A stretch of 64,000 bases of DNA from contig MNCI01027040.1 of NCBI GenBank assembly GCA_015680685.1, positions 66,031 through 130,030 of the forward strand, given 5' to 3'. Source of the stretch: Gnetum montanum (Eukaryota > Streptophyta > Gnetopsida > Gnetales > Gnetaceae). The position numbers were made by a program, and so were the translations under genes. Below are positions 33,915-45,835 of the stretch, piece after piece; position 1 is the first letter of the stretch; the number at the start of each line of letters is the position of its first letter. A model generated the notes under the pieces. The model did no database searches. It saw only the letters and a program-made list of their open reading frames with translations, and was not told the origin of the DNA.

Positions 33915-35460
33915 GTAATAGTGCCTTTTTATGGAATTTCTTAAGCTTATTAGATAAAAACCTTAGAGCTTTCTACATAGGCGAATTTCACCTATGAATA
34001 GATGTTTTTCTACCCTATTAAGGCATTCTAATTAGTCACAATGTTTTTGGTTTGTTTTGTGCAGGGTCTTCTTGAGGCATACTCTTATTATAGTGGAGCT
34101 ACTAGGCATTTTGTGTTACATTGTTCATCCCAAGACCAATAATCCACCACATGACATGCCTCTTGGGAAGCTCTTATTGTGGTTTTGTCCCAAGGCAAGG
34201 GACTTCCTTGCTTACCTCCTCAAGAACTTCAGTGTGATGTTGTAGTCACACTTGTTTGTGGATGTAGCCAGGGTTGTTGTGGAGACCCGATTACCTTGGG
34301 CATTAAGACTGATTACCAAGTATATTACTAATAAATCAATTCCTAAAACTACAAGGGGACTTGCAAATGCGGTAAGTTCATGCTACTTGTCAAATATCTA
34401 GATAATGCTAGAGTATAGTAAATATAATATTGATAATACTCTAATGGTGGCACATAGTGCCCACACACTATTCAAAAACTTGCCTAGAACTGTGTATCAT
34501 CTATAGGGGTAAAAATGGTTATTATAATGTTTTTTATGGTTTTGACTTAACTTCTTTATCTAACTTCATTAATTTTCTTCTTGCAAATACAAGGTCAACG
34601 AGTAGGGTTTGATCATTAATGATTAAATCTTGGTTGTGGCTCAAACTACTTTAGACAAATTCATCAAGAGTCCCAAAATCAAAGCTACTATGTATCAACA
34701 GTTAAGAGGAAAGTTTAATGAATATGCCATGAGGTTCAACATGATATACAAGAAGTGCAAGGATGATAAGATGATGCACAACTGGTGGGTAGATGTTGAT
34801 GGCATGAATCAGACCCTTGTAGCTAGAACTTCCACATCGTAGTAGAAAAGTAAAGCGAAACACATGACTTCTAGTGTTTTATGGAATTAAGTATTTTATT
34901 ATTCTTCTTGGTTATTAAAATTTCTCATATGGATGCTAACCTTTGGTTATTGCTTTAGAGGACCTTCTACTTCAGTTGATGTCACTATACCACTTACACA
35001 TTTACATCATGAGGAAACCCTCATCTTGAAGTTTGGTGATGTGACATTAGTGTAGGAGTGGCTAAGGCAACAATCACTTGGATACATTTAAGCAAACATC
35101 CAACATACAAGTTAACTTGATGTATTTATGGCACCTATTCCTTCCATATCTGCTATGAAGATGTTGCATGTTATTGACTCCTTTGATGAGGAGGTTGTTC
35201 ACTTTAGCACCATCATTCAAGGTGTTAAGGTGAACATTAACATATGTGCTAGCCTTTTCTATGACTTGTTTGGGATCCTTGCTAATGGGACCAAGGTTCC
35301 CATTAGGATAGTGAGGTAATTAGGTCATCGTGATGAAGTTCTAGAGTGGCTTGGTACTAGCATGGGCCACTTTATAATTTCAATGGATAGCCTCATGAAC
35401 CCTCATGGGAAGGAATCAATGAAGAAAGAAGACCAACAAGTCCATTGTAACAAAGACCAT

Positions 35461-36595
35461 TGTTGGGATTGCAACTTGGTTTCTTGCCAATGAACAATAT
35501 CACATTTCTCTTGTTTCACAATTTATTTAATTGTATGTTGCTTGTATGGGGTACCTTGACCTTATCAATTCCAAGATAAGATCTTCATGATCTACCCGTA
35601 GATTGCTTCCTATAGACCTTCATCAAGGTTCCTTAAATGCCTAAATCCAAATCAGCATTGCCACCTCACCAAGTCAAGAATTACATCATCACCATATTCT
35701 TTGTTGGAATTAGAATTTTCAATTATTCTACATTGGTTGGAATTCCAACATTAGATGGTGAAAAGGTCAAATGAAATAAAACTATTTTTAGAAAGTGAGA
35801 TTTGAACCCATGATTATAAGCTCAATGTTCCTTCTCTCCTCTCCCCTAACCATGTGGCCAAGCTCCTTTGTGTTATTTTAAGCTTTCCTTTCTATAGTAA
35901 GTTTTAGCCACATAATAGAAACCAGCTTTAAACAACCATATCTTCCTCCTACAATGAAGTTTTCAAACTTGATTCAAAGTGTATGAAAGCTTCTGACCTT
36001 TCTTTTTATGTTAGAAATATTCTAATCATAATTTTCGTGGCCAGAATTGTGATAAGGTGAATATTTATATATTGGACCTTATCTTGGTTATTAATAACAC
36101 CTTTCCAAGCCTATATACACCCCCTTGACATAAGAAGAAAAATGACTTTTGGATCCCTTCCTTGCCCTCTCCCATTTCACTACCTTATCCCACATTTTTA
36201 CTCCTTGAAATCATTATGAGTACCCTTTTAGTTGGGCTAGGTGCTAGTGTGGGATTGAGGCTCTAAACTATAGATGTTCCACTAGCTACATTGCCCATTT
36301 ACTTGCTTCAAGGATGAATTGTGCAAGTCCTTGGTTTGTGTAGTTAAGACAATTTGCCATTCTTGATATAATATACAAAGGTTTGTGGCATAGATGTCTA
36401 GTTACGTTGGTTAATGCAATCAAAACTATTAGTGTTGTGTTACATGATCAATAGGTGATAGCTACCAGTTGGGAGGTGTTGGGTTTGGTGAATGTGAAAA
36501 GGTAAGTTCATTGATCTCTAATTTATTTATCTTTGTGTCCATACTTGTGGGTCTATCATGGATGAGGTGACATTCTATAATGGCTGATGCACCTA
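35461..36595. other. No supportable gene apart from a SINE
   Basis: I see no coding signal except possible decayed remains of later exons of copy B. The SINE head lies at 35797-35860. Confidence 0.4.
35740..35877 (-). mobile_element. tRNA-derived SINE (putative)
   Basis: On the minus strand an A-box-like TGGCCACATGGTTAGGG (35844-35860) is followed 34 bp later by a B-box GGGTTCAAATCTC (35797-35809), the RNA polymerase III promoter of tRNA-type SINEs. The tail beyond 35790 is A/T-rich. A decayed tRNA gene is less likely because no acceptor stem is visible. Confidence 0.45.
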
Positions 36596-36599
36596 ATTA

Positions 36600-37060
36600 A
36601 GTTTAGATGTGCTCATCATACCTCAATGCATGTCTTTGTCTAGCACCATGGTTTGGATGTACCTAGGCATTGCATACTTTGCCTAATAGGGCACCTGAAA
36701 CAATAGAATATTTAATCTAACATTGTTGTTTCGAATGCAAAGTGTGGATGTTGGTAAACATTTCTCTCCCATTAAGCTTCATCGGTGATTCTCTCTATAT
36801 TTCTGGCTTGTAACATTTGGAAGGCCAAAAGCCATCATATTTTTTAGGCTAAGCCTTTTCCATCTCTAGAATCTTTGCTGCTTCTTACCTGGTTGATGAG
36901 GACATCAAGAGGAACAACTACAAGAAGTTGAGAAGTTTGAATGAAGTACATGACTTCATTAAATTTGAGGAAGATAGAATGTGGTTGGATACCCTCCACA
37001 AGGAGTTAAAGGAATTTTGTGTGTATCCCTTCTTACCTTCTCCTACATGATGCATTGTAG
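36600..37060 (+). pseudogene. L1-type LINE, zinc-binding/C-terminal remnant
   Basis: Plus-strand text reads VPRHCILCLIGHLKQ and later ACNIWKAKSHHIF, the reverse-transcriptase zinc-binding region at the end of plant L1 ORF2. It is in several frames. Confidence 0.5.
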
Positions 37061-37149
37061 ATTTTTGTTTTGCCCACCATATTGGTCAATAGTTTATAGG
37101 CTCTAAGGGAGTTTTAGGATTTTAGGATATGTGGGGTTAGCACATTTCG

Positions 37150-37560
37150 AAATGATCACAATACAGGAACAATAAATTTCTTTACGAACTTGCTAACACC
37201 TCAACATGGCATTGAAGGCATCCAAAACATTTACCCCCAAAATATCAATGAACTCCTTGAAAAATTCAACAAGCCAACCATTAGGCCTTGACACCTTGTC
37301 TAGCTTCATTGATCCCAAGGCTTCTTCCAATTTCATTCTACTGAAAGGTGCTAACAAATAACAATTGTCCTCTACACTTAAAATAGAATCAATGGAAATC
37401 GAGGGGGGATTTAGCTCCTTCCTCCTCCAGATGCTGAACTAATATTCTAGCAAGGTCTAAGCGATCTCCTGATGCCCATTCACCTCCTGCCCTTGAGACA
37501 TTAGACTATGAATTTTCTTGGACAAGTTCAATGAATTTGCACCAACAAAAAAAAAAAAAA
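37150..37560 (-). pseudogene. L1-type LINE ORF2 remnant, opposite strand
   Basis: Minus-strand text reads KIHSLMSQGQEVNGHQEIA, then LLAPFSRMKLEEALGSMKLD and KVSRPNGWLVEFFKEF, matching the linker and RT entry (KAPGPDGF) of plant L1 elements. Several stops. It faces the plus-strand L1 remnant at 36.6-37.06 kb. Confidence 0.6.
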
Positions 37561-38159
37561 GTGTTCTAATCTCCCTCTTTAAGCCAACACACCCATCGCC
37601 TTTGCCTCAAATAGACTTTTATCACTATGTTAGTTATAGTAATCAAACTAATATCCTTTTATTTTTCATTAAAATTAAATTTGTTATATAAGTTTCATTT
37701 TAAAATGTTTACCATTAGGTCAATGTTTGGTTATTAGTGATAAGAATTAAATTGATCATCTCTCATTCCGTTATTTCCATACATAGGTTGGTATTGCCCC
37801 TAGTTTGAGTTGCACTTGAGGTACTATTAGGCTTTTTGGTTCTCAAGATATATAGTCTAGAACTTTATAACTCAGCATTGCCCACCAAAATTGAACTTTA
37901 AAGCTTTCAAATCAAGAGTCTTACCACTACGCATATGTAATTAATGCTATTATTATTACCATTAATGTCTACTTTTAACTTATGATTTGCCCTAGGTTCT
38001 TGTGATATTCATCAAGTAGATAATCTCATATGTATATAAGATAAAAGATAACCATTCAAATATTTGATTAGCTTATACAAGGTTGCTTTATTTGAAAAGT
38101 TTGTGTAATAAGTTGCAAGTTTGAGTTATGCTTCAAACACCATCGTATTTTACCTATAA

Positions 38160-38301
38160 GAAGGGTCATCACCTAGAGACTAAATGCTCATCCATCAAAA
38201 GCTTAAGGAGGCGAGCGAACATCTAATATCTTCTGGAGTGATTACATCCATGCTTGAACCATGCTTCATAATTTGAAAAATAAGCACCTTACCATCACTC
38301 C
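38160..38301 (-). mobile_element. tRNA-type SINE, copy 1
   Basis: On the minus strand GATGGTAAGGTGCTTATTTTT is followed by GGTTCAAGCATGG (B box). Related copies are at 46932-47070 and 52304-52440, sharing the head and the downstream GGTGATGACCCTT block. Confidence 0.5.
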
Positions 38302-38559
38302 AAATAATAGCTCCCTACCTATGTTCCACCAAAATAAAATATTTTGTTCATTGTATAACCTTGAATGCATAAAGTCAAAAGTTCTGACACTAAGAAATCT
38401 TATTTTATAAGTTTTACTATACTACAAATGTTTGGTTCCACCCTTTCCATAACTTGCCTCCAAGCCAACACCTTTCTCGATATATAAAACTGAAATTTTT
38501 TTTACTTATTTCTCTATATACATTCCAAATAAACGAAAGAGAATTTCTTTTAAAAATAC

Positions 38560-38832
38560 CTTTCAAGCATACGTGAGATAAGAATAGCAATTCCCAACCC
38601 GATGGAATAAGCTACAAGAAGCATGCTCGTTTGAGACGTCTCGTTATAATTCAAACGTGAACCCAACGCTCTCCACATGTAAAGACATTCAACAAGGTTT
38701 CTCTGCTAAGTGTCCGTTATTGTAGAAGACTTATTTGAAAGATACCCATTGAGATGCAAATGTGACCAGGATAGCACTTATCCATATCTGGAATAAGCTT
38801 ATTATACGAAACCAGTTCATTTATGATTTTGA
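38560..38832 (-). pseudogene. Orphan exon, copy 1
   Basis: The exon is flanked by a CACAG acceptor and a GTATTT donor. It encodes KIINELVSYNKLIPDMDKCYP, later NLVECLYMWRALGSRLNYNE and LLVAYSIGLGIAILIS. The copy at 47311-47580 encodes the same with few changes. This copy has a TAG where the other has TGG and a small frame change. I do not recognise the family. Confidence 0.55.
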
Positions 38833-39991
38833 CTGTGATCCAAATGTTACGTTCAGGGTTTAAACCCTCTTCACAATTAAACTCTCATAATTGAATTCAC
38901 TGAAAACAAGGAGTAACACGGCACCCTTGTTAGCAGTGGTTTGATTTTCCTCTTAAGGCAAAGAAGTCGGTTCCAAAGCTAGTAGTCATCATCATTCGTC
39001 AGTATACTCAGTTAATATGTGTTTTTTTGTTTGTTGGCACTTAAGAATTAATATTACCATTGATTTATTACTTTATGCGAAACTTGCCCAAAAGGCAAAA
39101 AGCAATATGACAGACGTATTTGCAACACTAAGCCTAAGTCGCTTTCTATACAATTTAATTCAATTTACTCTTGCAGTAAAAGGATCTGGACATGCCCATT
39201 GTTAGATCGAATGCTAAAATCAACAAGATCTGTCAATGTTTTAACAACAGACCACTTTATAAGATCTGGGAAAGCAGATCCATTTTTTTCCGCCCATCTT
39301 GAACATAAAAATAGCAGCCTGATAACATCTTCCATGTATATATGTTTTGTTCTTGCAACCTTGAGAAACAGAAATGACAAAAGAACAAAATCAGGATTAT
39401 TATTTTAATATTATTGGCAACTCCTAGCTGACAAAACTGAAGGTTTCTGTGTGTTAGAGGCATTTGCTAAAGAAAGTTGAATCATTGGTATTAGGCTGAA
39501 GCCTTGAAGCCTTTCCAATAATCAGAAATAGGTAATCGATATCACAGCCTACAAATAAAGTCTATTTTAAATATTGTAATAAAAGAAGCAATAATGACAG
39601 CAAAGGAATGTTGTATGCTCAGGCTTCGAAACAACTACTATGATTACTTTAAAAATGCTAAAGGTCATATGTTCAAAACATAATACAAACTTTGTTTAAT
39701 ATAAAATATTGATAACGTGGGCTGCCATGGCCTATATAAATTACACAGGTAAAAAGTGGCTAACGTTCAAAATATAACATGACATTCCCTTAAATTTCAA
39801 AAAATAAATTTTATGAAATGCATTGCATACTTCATACTTACATTTCCACTTGTACTGAAGAAGGATCTGAGCCTTTCTATAGCAATCTTCTCGTTATTTA
39901 AGGTACTTGCATAATCATAGAAAGCAAGGTTCTTCAGGCTTCTTCCGTCCAACAATCTGGGATAAGGAAAGATTGTCTAGTTAATAAGCAG

Positions 39992-40073
39992 CTCGAATTA
40001 GATCACTATAAAAGAAAAACATATAGCTTGTATCGAATTAGATCACTATAAAAGAAAAACATATAGCTTGTAT
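39992..40073. repeat. Perfect 41-bp tandem duplication
   Basis: TCGAATTAGATCACTATAAA starts at 39992 and 40033; both copies are identical across 41 bp, so the duplication is recent. It lies between two orphan exons. Confidence 0.9.
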
Positions 40074-40080
40074 CCTTTGC

Positions 40081-40262
40081 ATGTAGTTGAGACATAAGCT
40101 ATGCTTGTTAGATGTTATTGAAGATGATGAACATGTTCTTCTTGAATGCCCTCTAACTAGCTTCTGGAGATGTAAATGGGTCGTCAGTTCTCCTAGCTTG
40201 CATGAACTTGAACTTATGAGAATTATGAGACACTTTATAGAATCTATTTTTGACATTTTTTA
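40081..40262 (+). pseudogene. LINE C-terminal fragment (putative)
   Basis: Plus-strand text LCLLDVIEDDEHVLLECPLTSFWRC resembles the C-terminal zinc-binding region of plant LINE ORF2 (the EDEEHVL..CP motif). It is short and isolated. Confidence 0.4.
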
Positions 40263-40984
40263 AATGTATACTTCTATTGTCCGTTAGACACCTTGGGTCT
40301 TTTTCCGGACCTAAATTCGGTTTCAATTTCGGGTTCATAATTACCCATTTCTCTGTTTTCTTAACACACAAGATTTTAATAATTGGTGTTTTTAAGCACA
40401 TGGAACCATTAACATAATTTGAGCTGTTACTTTTTTTCATCTTTACATATTTGTGAAGCTATTTCTAACAAGCCAATGATTGCTGTCCAAGTTGATAATA
40501 CATTTACTTAAATCGACAACATGCCGTAGCATCAGGATACGTTTCTGCCATTTTATATATTTTATCCCTTAGGAGAACAGCAGCAGAAGTGTAAGGAATA
40601 GTTTCATTTTTGCAGTATCTTATCTGGAACGAGGAAAATCCATTACGAATTAATAGAAAAAAAGAAGCCATATAAGTACTCGCAAGCTTGGCATCGACCA
40701 TACAAACTGTTCCAAGCTATTTCCCAAGGTGCATGACATATCCTGGGATAGATGTGACTTCTATGGAAAAAGAGACACCAAACATATTCTTGCAAGTACG
40801 AAAGGAATGGCCTAATATTTCTTGCCAGCAAAAGTCTGCAATTGAGAAGCAAAGAGAGAGATTTATTCTTCTTTATTTGTAAGCAGAAAAGATGAAGAAT
40901 AAAAGTTACTGCATTTTTCTAGGTTCCATGTAGAAGCAAACACACCTGGGGTCTCCTCCATTTTGTATTTAATTTTGAATAAAT

Positions 40985-43120
40985 ATATATGATCATCATC
41001 CTCATCATAACCTTATCTCAACTACATAGGGTCAGCTATTTGAGTTTTTTTAATGTCATTTGCTTCTATTGAGAGAAAAATAAGTATTACTACCCAAATC
41101 TTAAATGCCTTTCTTTATGCAAGCAAACCAAGTATATTTTGGTCTACATCTTTATTGGTTCCCTCAACTTTAACAAAGCGACCACTTCTAACATAAGCAT
41201 CATCTGGTATTCTTAACACATGACCAAACCATCTAAAATGACTTTCCTTAATCTTCTTATCTATAGGAGCTACTCCCAAACTTCCCCTGATAATAAAGTT
41301 GTTTGATCTTTTCTAGTCAAACTCAACATTCACCATAGCATACATATCTCTACCACATGCACGTATTGCACCTAATGTTTTTTGATAGGTCAACATTCTA
41401 TGTCATAAAGGGTTTTACCCTTCAACATAGCAAGGACTCTTCTATTACAAAGCACACCACTAGCTTCTTACCATTTCCTTCAACTTGCTTTAATTATATT
41501 TGTGACATCATTGTTAATCTCACCATCCACTTAAACCGAAGATCCCAAGTATCTAAATTGCTTACATTGAGGAACTTCTTGGTTTTGAATTATAATCTTC
41601 GTTTCTTCATAACTCACTTTTCCACTAAAAGTGCACTCCATGTGTTCCATTTTACTTCTACTAATCTTTAACCCTTTTGACTCTATGGTGTTTCTCCAAG
41701 TATTCATTTTGCAACCAAGACATCCTTGGATTCATGCACTAAAACACTATCATAAACAAAGAGTATACACTAAGAGATATCATCTTGAGTATGTTTAGTT
41801 AGCTCATCCTTAATACTGGCAAGCAAATAGGGGCTTAAAGCAAATCCTTGGTGTAACTAGACCTTAATAAGAAAGTCTAAAGTCTCTCCATAGTTAGGGT
41901 GAACTCGAGATGTTGCCCCATCATACATGTCTCAAATAGCCTTTATTTACCCAAAAAGAATATCTTTCTTTTTAACGTCCACTAGATAATATCTTGGTGA
42001 ACTCTATCATACACTTTCTTCAATTCAATGACAATCATATGCAAATTCCTTCTCTTACATTTGAGATCTCCATCAATTGTTATAGCAAGAAGATAGCTTT
42101 CATGGTAGATCTTTTAGGCATAGACCAAACTGATTCTTGCCTTAAGTATTATTCTATAACCTTTTCCCATAACTTAATTGGCATGGTTCATGAGCTTGAT
42201 GTCTTTATAGTTCCCACAATTTTGGATGTCTACCTTGTTTTTATAGATGGATACTCTAGTGTTTGTTCTTAAATTATTCAACATTTTCCCCTTCTCCTAA
42301 ATCTTGTTAAACAAATTCATTAACCAAGTAATCCCTCTATCTTCCATGGACTTCCATACCTTTATGGGGTTACATACCATCAAGTTCCAGTGCTTTACAA
42401 TTCTCTATTTTCATAAAGATTATTTTACTTCAAAAAATCAAAACCTAAAAAGGTGTCCCCAAAACCATTAGGCTTTTCCTTTAAACTCTCTCTTCATTGA
42501 TCTAATATACTCTGAATTTTTTAAATTTTATTATTCATTTTTTAGGGTCCAACCACTTCCCTCCCCACAAAACCCACTATTAACCATTACTATGTTTAAT
42601 TCCATATCTTCAATTTTATCTCTAGGGAATTCTTCATTCAATAGTCCTTGAAAATATATCCTTCATCACTCCAAGATTTCCTTGTCTAACAACAAAATCC
42701 TTTGCCATCAAACTTGATGCATCTCATAGGGTCAAATTTTTTGCACTTCTTGTTCCGAGCAGTGACCAACTTGTAAATTGACTTCTCACCTTCCTTAGTT
42801 CCTAGCTTCTTATAAGAGAAATCGAAAGTGTTAAGTTTAGCCCTTCTCACTGTCTTCATTGCTACATAGCTCACTACATTATACGTTTTGAAGTCATCAT
42901 GTCTCCTACCTTGTTGCCACTCCTTGAAACACTTCATAGTTTGAATTTTTTATTACACTTTCTCACTCCGCCACCGTCTCTTTGTGAATATACTTATTCC
43001 TTTTTGAAACCCCAAGGATGTCCTTCTCTATCATCTTGCTACAACTCCTCATCCAACTCCAACTATCATTCACAATTTAGTTTGAATCCCAAGGTCCTTC
43101 TGCAAGCCATCAATCCTTAA
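40985..43120 (-). pseudogene. RTE-type LINE ORF2 (decayed)
   Basis: Minus-strand text from high to low coordinates: the RT entry linker (AKLNTFDFSYKKLGTKEGEK and IYKLVTARNKK at about 42700-42900), LKKVYDRVHQDII, then GETLDFLIKV.LHQGFALSPYL at about 41850 and a damaged FADD box (FVYDS) near 41750. Then follow NTWRNTIESKGLKISRSKME, the YLGS region, and ESHFRWFGHVLRIPDD near 41230. The 3' end near 40990 has GGTCAGCTA and an ATC-rich tail as in RTE elements. Stops occur throughout. It probably sits in an intron or spacer of the minus-strand orphan exons. Confidence 0.8.
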
Positions 43121-45251
43121 AAACTGATATTGCTTCTTCTAGTAAATTCCACCATTTTAAACACAGCACCCCCTTCTTATAGTCTTGAAAAGATATCATC
43201 CATAGAAAATGGTCAGGTATTTTGCAGCTGACTGTTAACTTGATGTCAACCCTCCTTTACACAGGCTTGAGACCAGCCATGCCAGAGTTAAATAAATCTA
43301 TATGATATTGGATATAAATGTACCATACAACAGAATGTACAAAATATAAACACTACATACAAACATAAAGTTACGCAATCATTTCATGGCATAAAGAAAA
43401 GATCACAACAACCATATTTCAACCCTACAGATCTTTGAATTTGCCATTCTATGCAATGAAGTAGGGATAATATATTCAAGATGATGAATGCTGGAAGATA
43501 ACAAAACAGGGACAGGAAAATATAAGTGTAATCGTTAACAAAAGCTTTAACTGCTAGAAAGGAAGAATGTAGAAGTGTAATGCAACTTTGCAAAATGACA
43601 GTGTCAAGTAAAATTTAAATCTGATAGCCGTGGTGATGCATACTAAAAATCAAACTTGAAAGCTCCAGTGAACTATAAGGGGTGCTTTACAACGGTCTTG
43701 TTAAAACAAACATCCATGTTTAATCCTTTGATGAGATAAACAACTAGTTTGAGCTGCCAATATGACATTATCACAAAAAGAAAACCACAGAGAATGTATT
43801 TAGCAAACGGTCTGCAAGCATGTGCAGAAGCTCCGCTTGCACATTTTCACTCCAAGTAGTTCATTCGGTGCATTTGCAGCAGCAATTATCTACCATTTTT
43901 GGCATTTGTTTACTCAAATTTCTGCAGCCTCTGTATCACTTGCTAAAATATTCTCAAAAAGCTTAAAGCATTTATATGCTCTCTCTCTTGTAAAGCATGT
44001 CTGCATTTCTACCTTCAAATGCAATTCACATACTTTGCTGTTTACTTTTTAAAATTTGAAATGGAAAGTGGGTGAATCCATGACTCATTTTAAATAGAAT
44101 TCATTGCCTGACCATTGTCACAATCTGCAACGGTTCTATAGATTAGCATTGCATGGTTCTACTACCTTGAACAAATTTGAAACTGAAACTGATTTTTTTG
44201 TTATGCTCAAGAAAAGAGTTGAGTATATATTTGGAAAAACAATTGCAAGGTCAACGGAAGAATTTGGGAAAATAGCAACCTATTGTTAGCAACTATTCTT
44301 CATTCTATTTGAAGATACTTTGCAACTAAGCATTTGAGAAGCACATGCTATTCATCTCAAATTATGGAATCTGAAAAAAAAAATCAACCTATTCTTTTTT
44401 AAGCGATGTTAACTTATAAATGTTCAGCTCATCTGCATTTTTAAATGCAACGATTTTGTAATACATAATTAAGTAATTTAAATTGCTTCCACCAATTCCA
44501 TTGCACAAGTAAAACGTTTTTTTTTTTTTTTTTCAAATGGCGGTCTGAGCTTTTATATGTGAAATTTATTATTCCTCTTTACACTACACAATTTTTTGAA
44601 AGTTCTATCAATTATTAAATCTTTTATTCTTCAATTCTCTATCTTCAAAGCTGAGTCATTTTAAATAAAACCAACAATTTTCCCAGATGTTTTCCTTTCT
44701 TTCTTTTTTAATGAAAAGTCCACTTCATGCAGACTTCCAGTATTTTGGATATATCCAATAAATTGACTGAAAACTTCAGCCTCAAACGGTAGCATATACG
44801 CTTCCTAGCAAAGAGGTGTTTCTAAGCATTTTTTATCTATTTCTAACATCTTTCAGTTAACATCAAAACCTGAGAAACACGACTATGTAGAATTAATTTC
44901 ACTATCTAATAAAGATGTTGTTTAAGGAGGTTGTGTCATGTAACAAAGTTGGTTTGTTACTCTCTGACCAAAAAATATCCGTACATTTTATTTTGTTTTT
45001 CTTTACAATTTGGCATGAGCCTAATTTCTGGTTTCTGGAGACAAGGATTTCACGTCACGGTACAGTTCATCACAATGAAGCATCATTTTATAATTTTTCG
45101 CCATTTTTGTAAATCATAGAAAGGCCAGAAATTGATGGTTGTACACTTAAAACACAATCTTGCTTTTGTAAACGGAGAAGTACTCAAGCATGCAAATTTT
45201 ACGATGCAAATCCTACGAAAGGTAACTGCATGGTTTCTAAAAGAGACTTAC
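43121..45251. other. No supportable gene
   Basis: AT-rich sequence. If the exon at 45252-45835 belongs to a working gene, its next exon should lie here or beyond, but I found none that continues the family motif. A poly-T run is at about 44518-44534. Confidence 0.4.
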
Positions 45252-45835
45252 AGAGACATTTTGAAATTTTCCCTCGCAAAACTGAGAGCTGCATTTAAGA
45301 CAAAACCCCAGTTCTTTCCAGCACAAGCCTTTCTGAGATTTACAGGCCCTTCATTCAATCCAAAAGCTTCAGACATATAGCCCACCGCATTCAAATACTC
45401 CAGAAATCTCACCCACTCGGCCCACGGATGTCTGTAACGATTTGATTCTCCTTTAACCCGCAACAGGTAACTCCTCCTCCTGCCTTCTCTGTTCCTTTCA
45501 TCCGAATTCATGGCAATACCAGTCTCAGCAAGCAATCTTTTCAGGTCTTCAGCACCCACTTCAACTTTCTCCTTGCGGAAGACATCAATTTTGTTCTGCT
45601 TCCCCTGTATTTTCCCATTTCCATTGCTGCTACTTTTCCGAAATATTTCAGCAAGAGTTGACATCGGAGCTGAATCTTTTCTCCCATTCTGTGTTTTCTC
45701 TTGTCTGCTTTTCTCCGATAATATTTCTGGCAGTCGGGTCTTCCTCTGGAACAACCAAGAGCCCCTCGAAACAATTTGCCCTGTGGCGTTTCCTTTGCAA
45801 GAATCTGGGTACGGCTTTGTTGGGTTTTCACCTTT
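45252..45835 (-). CDS. Exon of a VAR3/OZ-like plant protein (partial)
   Basis: This minus-strand exon has an acceptor GCGCAG at 45836-45841 and donor GTAAGT at 45246-45251. It encodes about 194 residues: a basic, Ser-rich stretch, then VEVGAEDLKRLLAETGIAMN, then NRYRHPWAEWVRFLEYLN, GYMSEAFG and ALSFARENFKMSL. The HPWxEW..F...L...GY and SFARE blocks recall plant VAR3/OZ organelle zinc-finger proteins (chloroplast development and RNA editing). This is from memory, so the family name is tentative. The frame is open upstream to 46075, but the acceptor suggests that part is intron. No continuing exon with the RanBP2 fingers was found, so it may be a gene fragment. Confidence 0.45.

Larger units (their letters stand above)
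31380..34064 (+). repeat. CACCTTAGAG intron repeats, units of about 125-150 bp
   Basis: AACACCTTAGAGC...AGGCTAATTTCACCTCTGACTAG recurs with starts near 31415, 31564, 31700, 31845 and 31969, and again near 33960. Between 32079 and 33914 the series is interrupted by the LTR-like insertion. It makes up the 3' part of intron 1 of copy B. Confidence 0.8.
29979..35460 (+). pseudogene. Accessory gene copy B (multi-exon, decayed)
   Basis: Homologue of the antisense gene of the inner element. Exon 1 (29979-30106) starts MAPK, is stopped at codon 5 and ends in phase 2, as in copy A. Exon 2 (34065-34371) has LIIVELLGILCYIVHP and LLKNFSVML, matching LILIVLEIRGVLCHV and LLDHFSVII of copy A. Exon 3 (34594-34849) has VAQTTLDKFIK and QLRGKFNEYAM. 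Exon 4 (34959 to about 35460) has AMKMLHVIDSFDEEV, DLFGI and VLEWLGTS. Intron 1 is about 4 kb because of repeats and an LTR insertion. It lies antisense to the outer Tat pol remnant, head-to-head with its RT. Later exons were not found. Confidence 0.75.
37618..39043 (-). repeat. Duplicated 1.4-kb segment, copy 1
   Basis: From ATCACTATGTTAGTTATAGTAATC to about GTTTGTTGGCAC it parallels 46428-47785 in the same orientation, with substitutions and small indels throughout. It contains a SINE (38160-38301) and a conserved exon (38560-38832). Paired LTRs were considered, but the ends are not TG/CA and the DNA between is not retroviral. Confidence 0.8.
39165..40835 (-). pseudogene. Three orphan exons of an unidentified gene
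   Basis: Minus-strand exons with good splice sites: 40835-40508 (acceptor TTGCAG, donor GTAAAT; FCWQEILGHSFRTCKN, FSIEVTSIPGYVMHLG, one in-frame TAG, then VDAKLASTYMASFF and YTSAAVLLRDKIYKMAE); 39956-39842 (acceptor CCCAG, donor GTAAGT; GRSLKNLAFYDYA and EKIAIERLRSFF); 39359-39165 (YMEDVIRLLFLCSRWAEKNG, WSVVKTLTDLVDF, then a stop). The exons look protein-like, not random, and may belong to the same gene as the orphan exons in the two 1.4-kb duplicates. I do not recognise the product; the TAG suggests a pseudogene. Confidence 0.5.

Noticed and set aside
41357-42272. Plus-strand open frames at 41357-41671 and 41994-42272
   Set aside because: They are the reverse of the minus-strand RTE reverse transcriptase, which has recognisable motifs.
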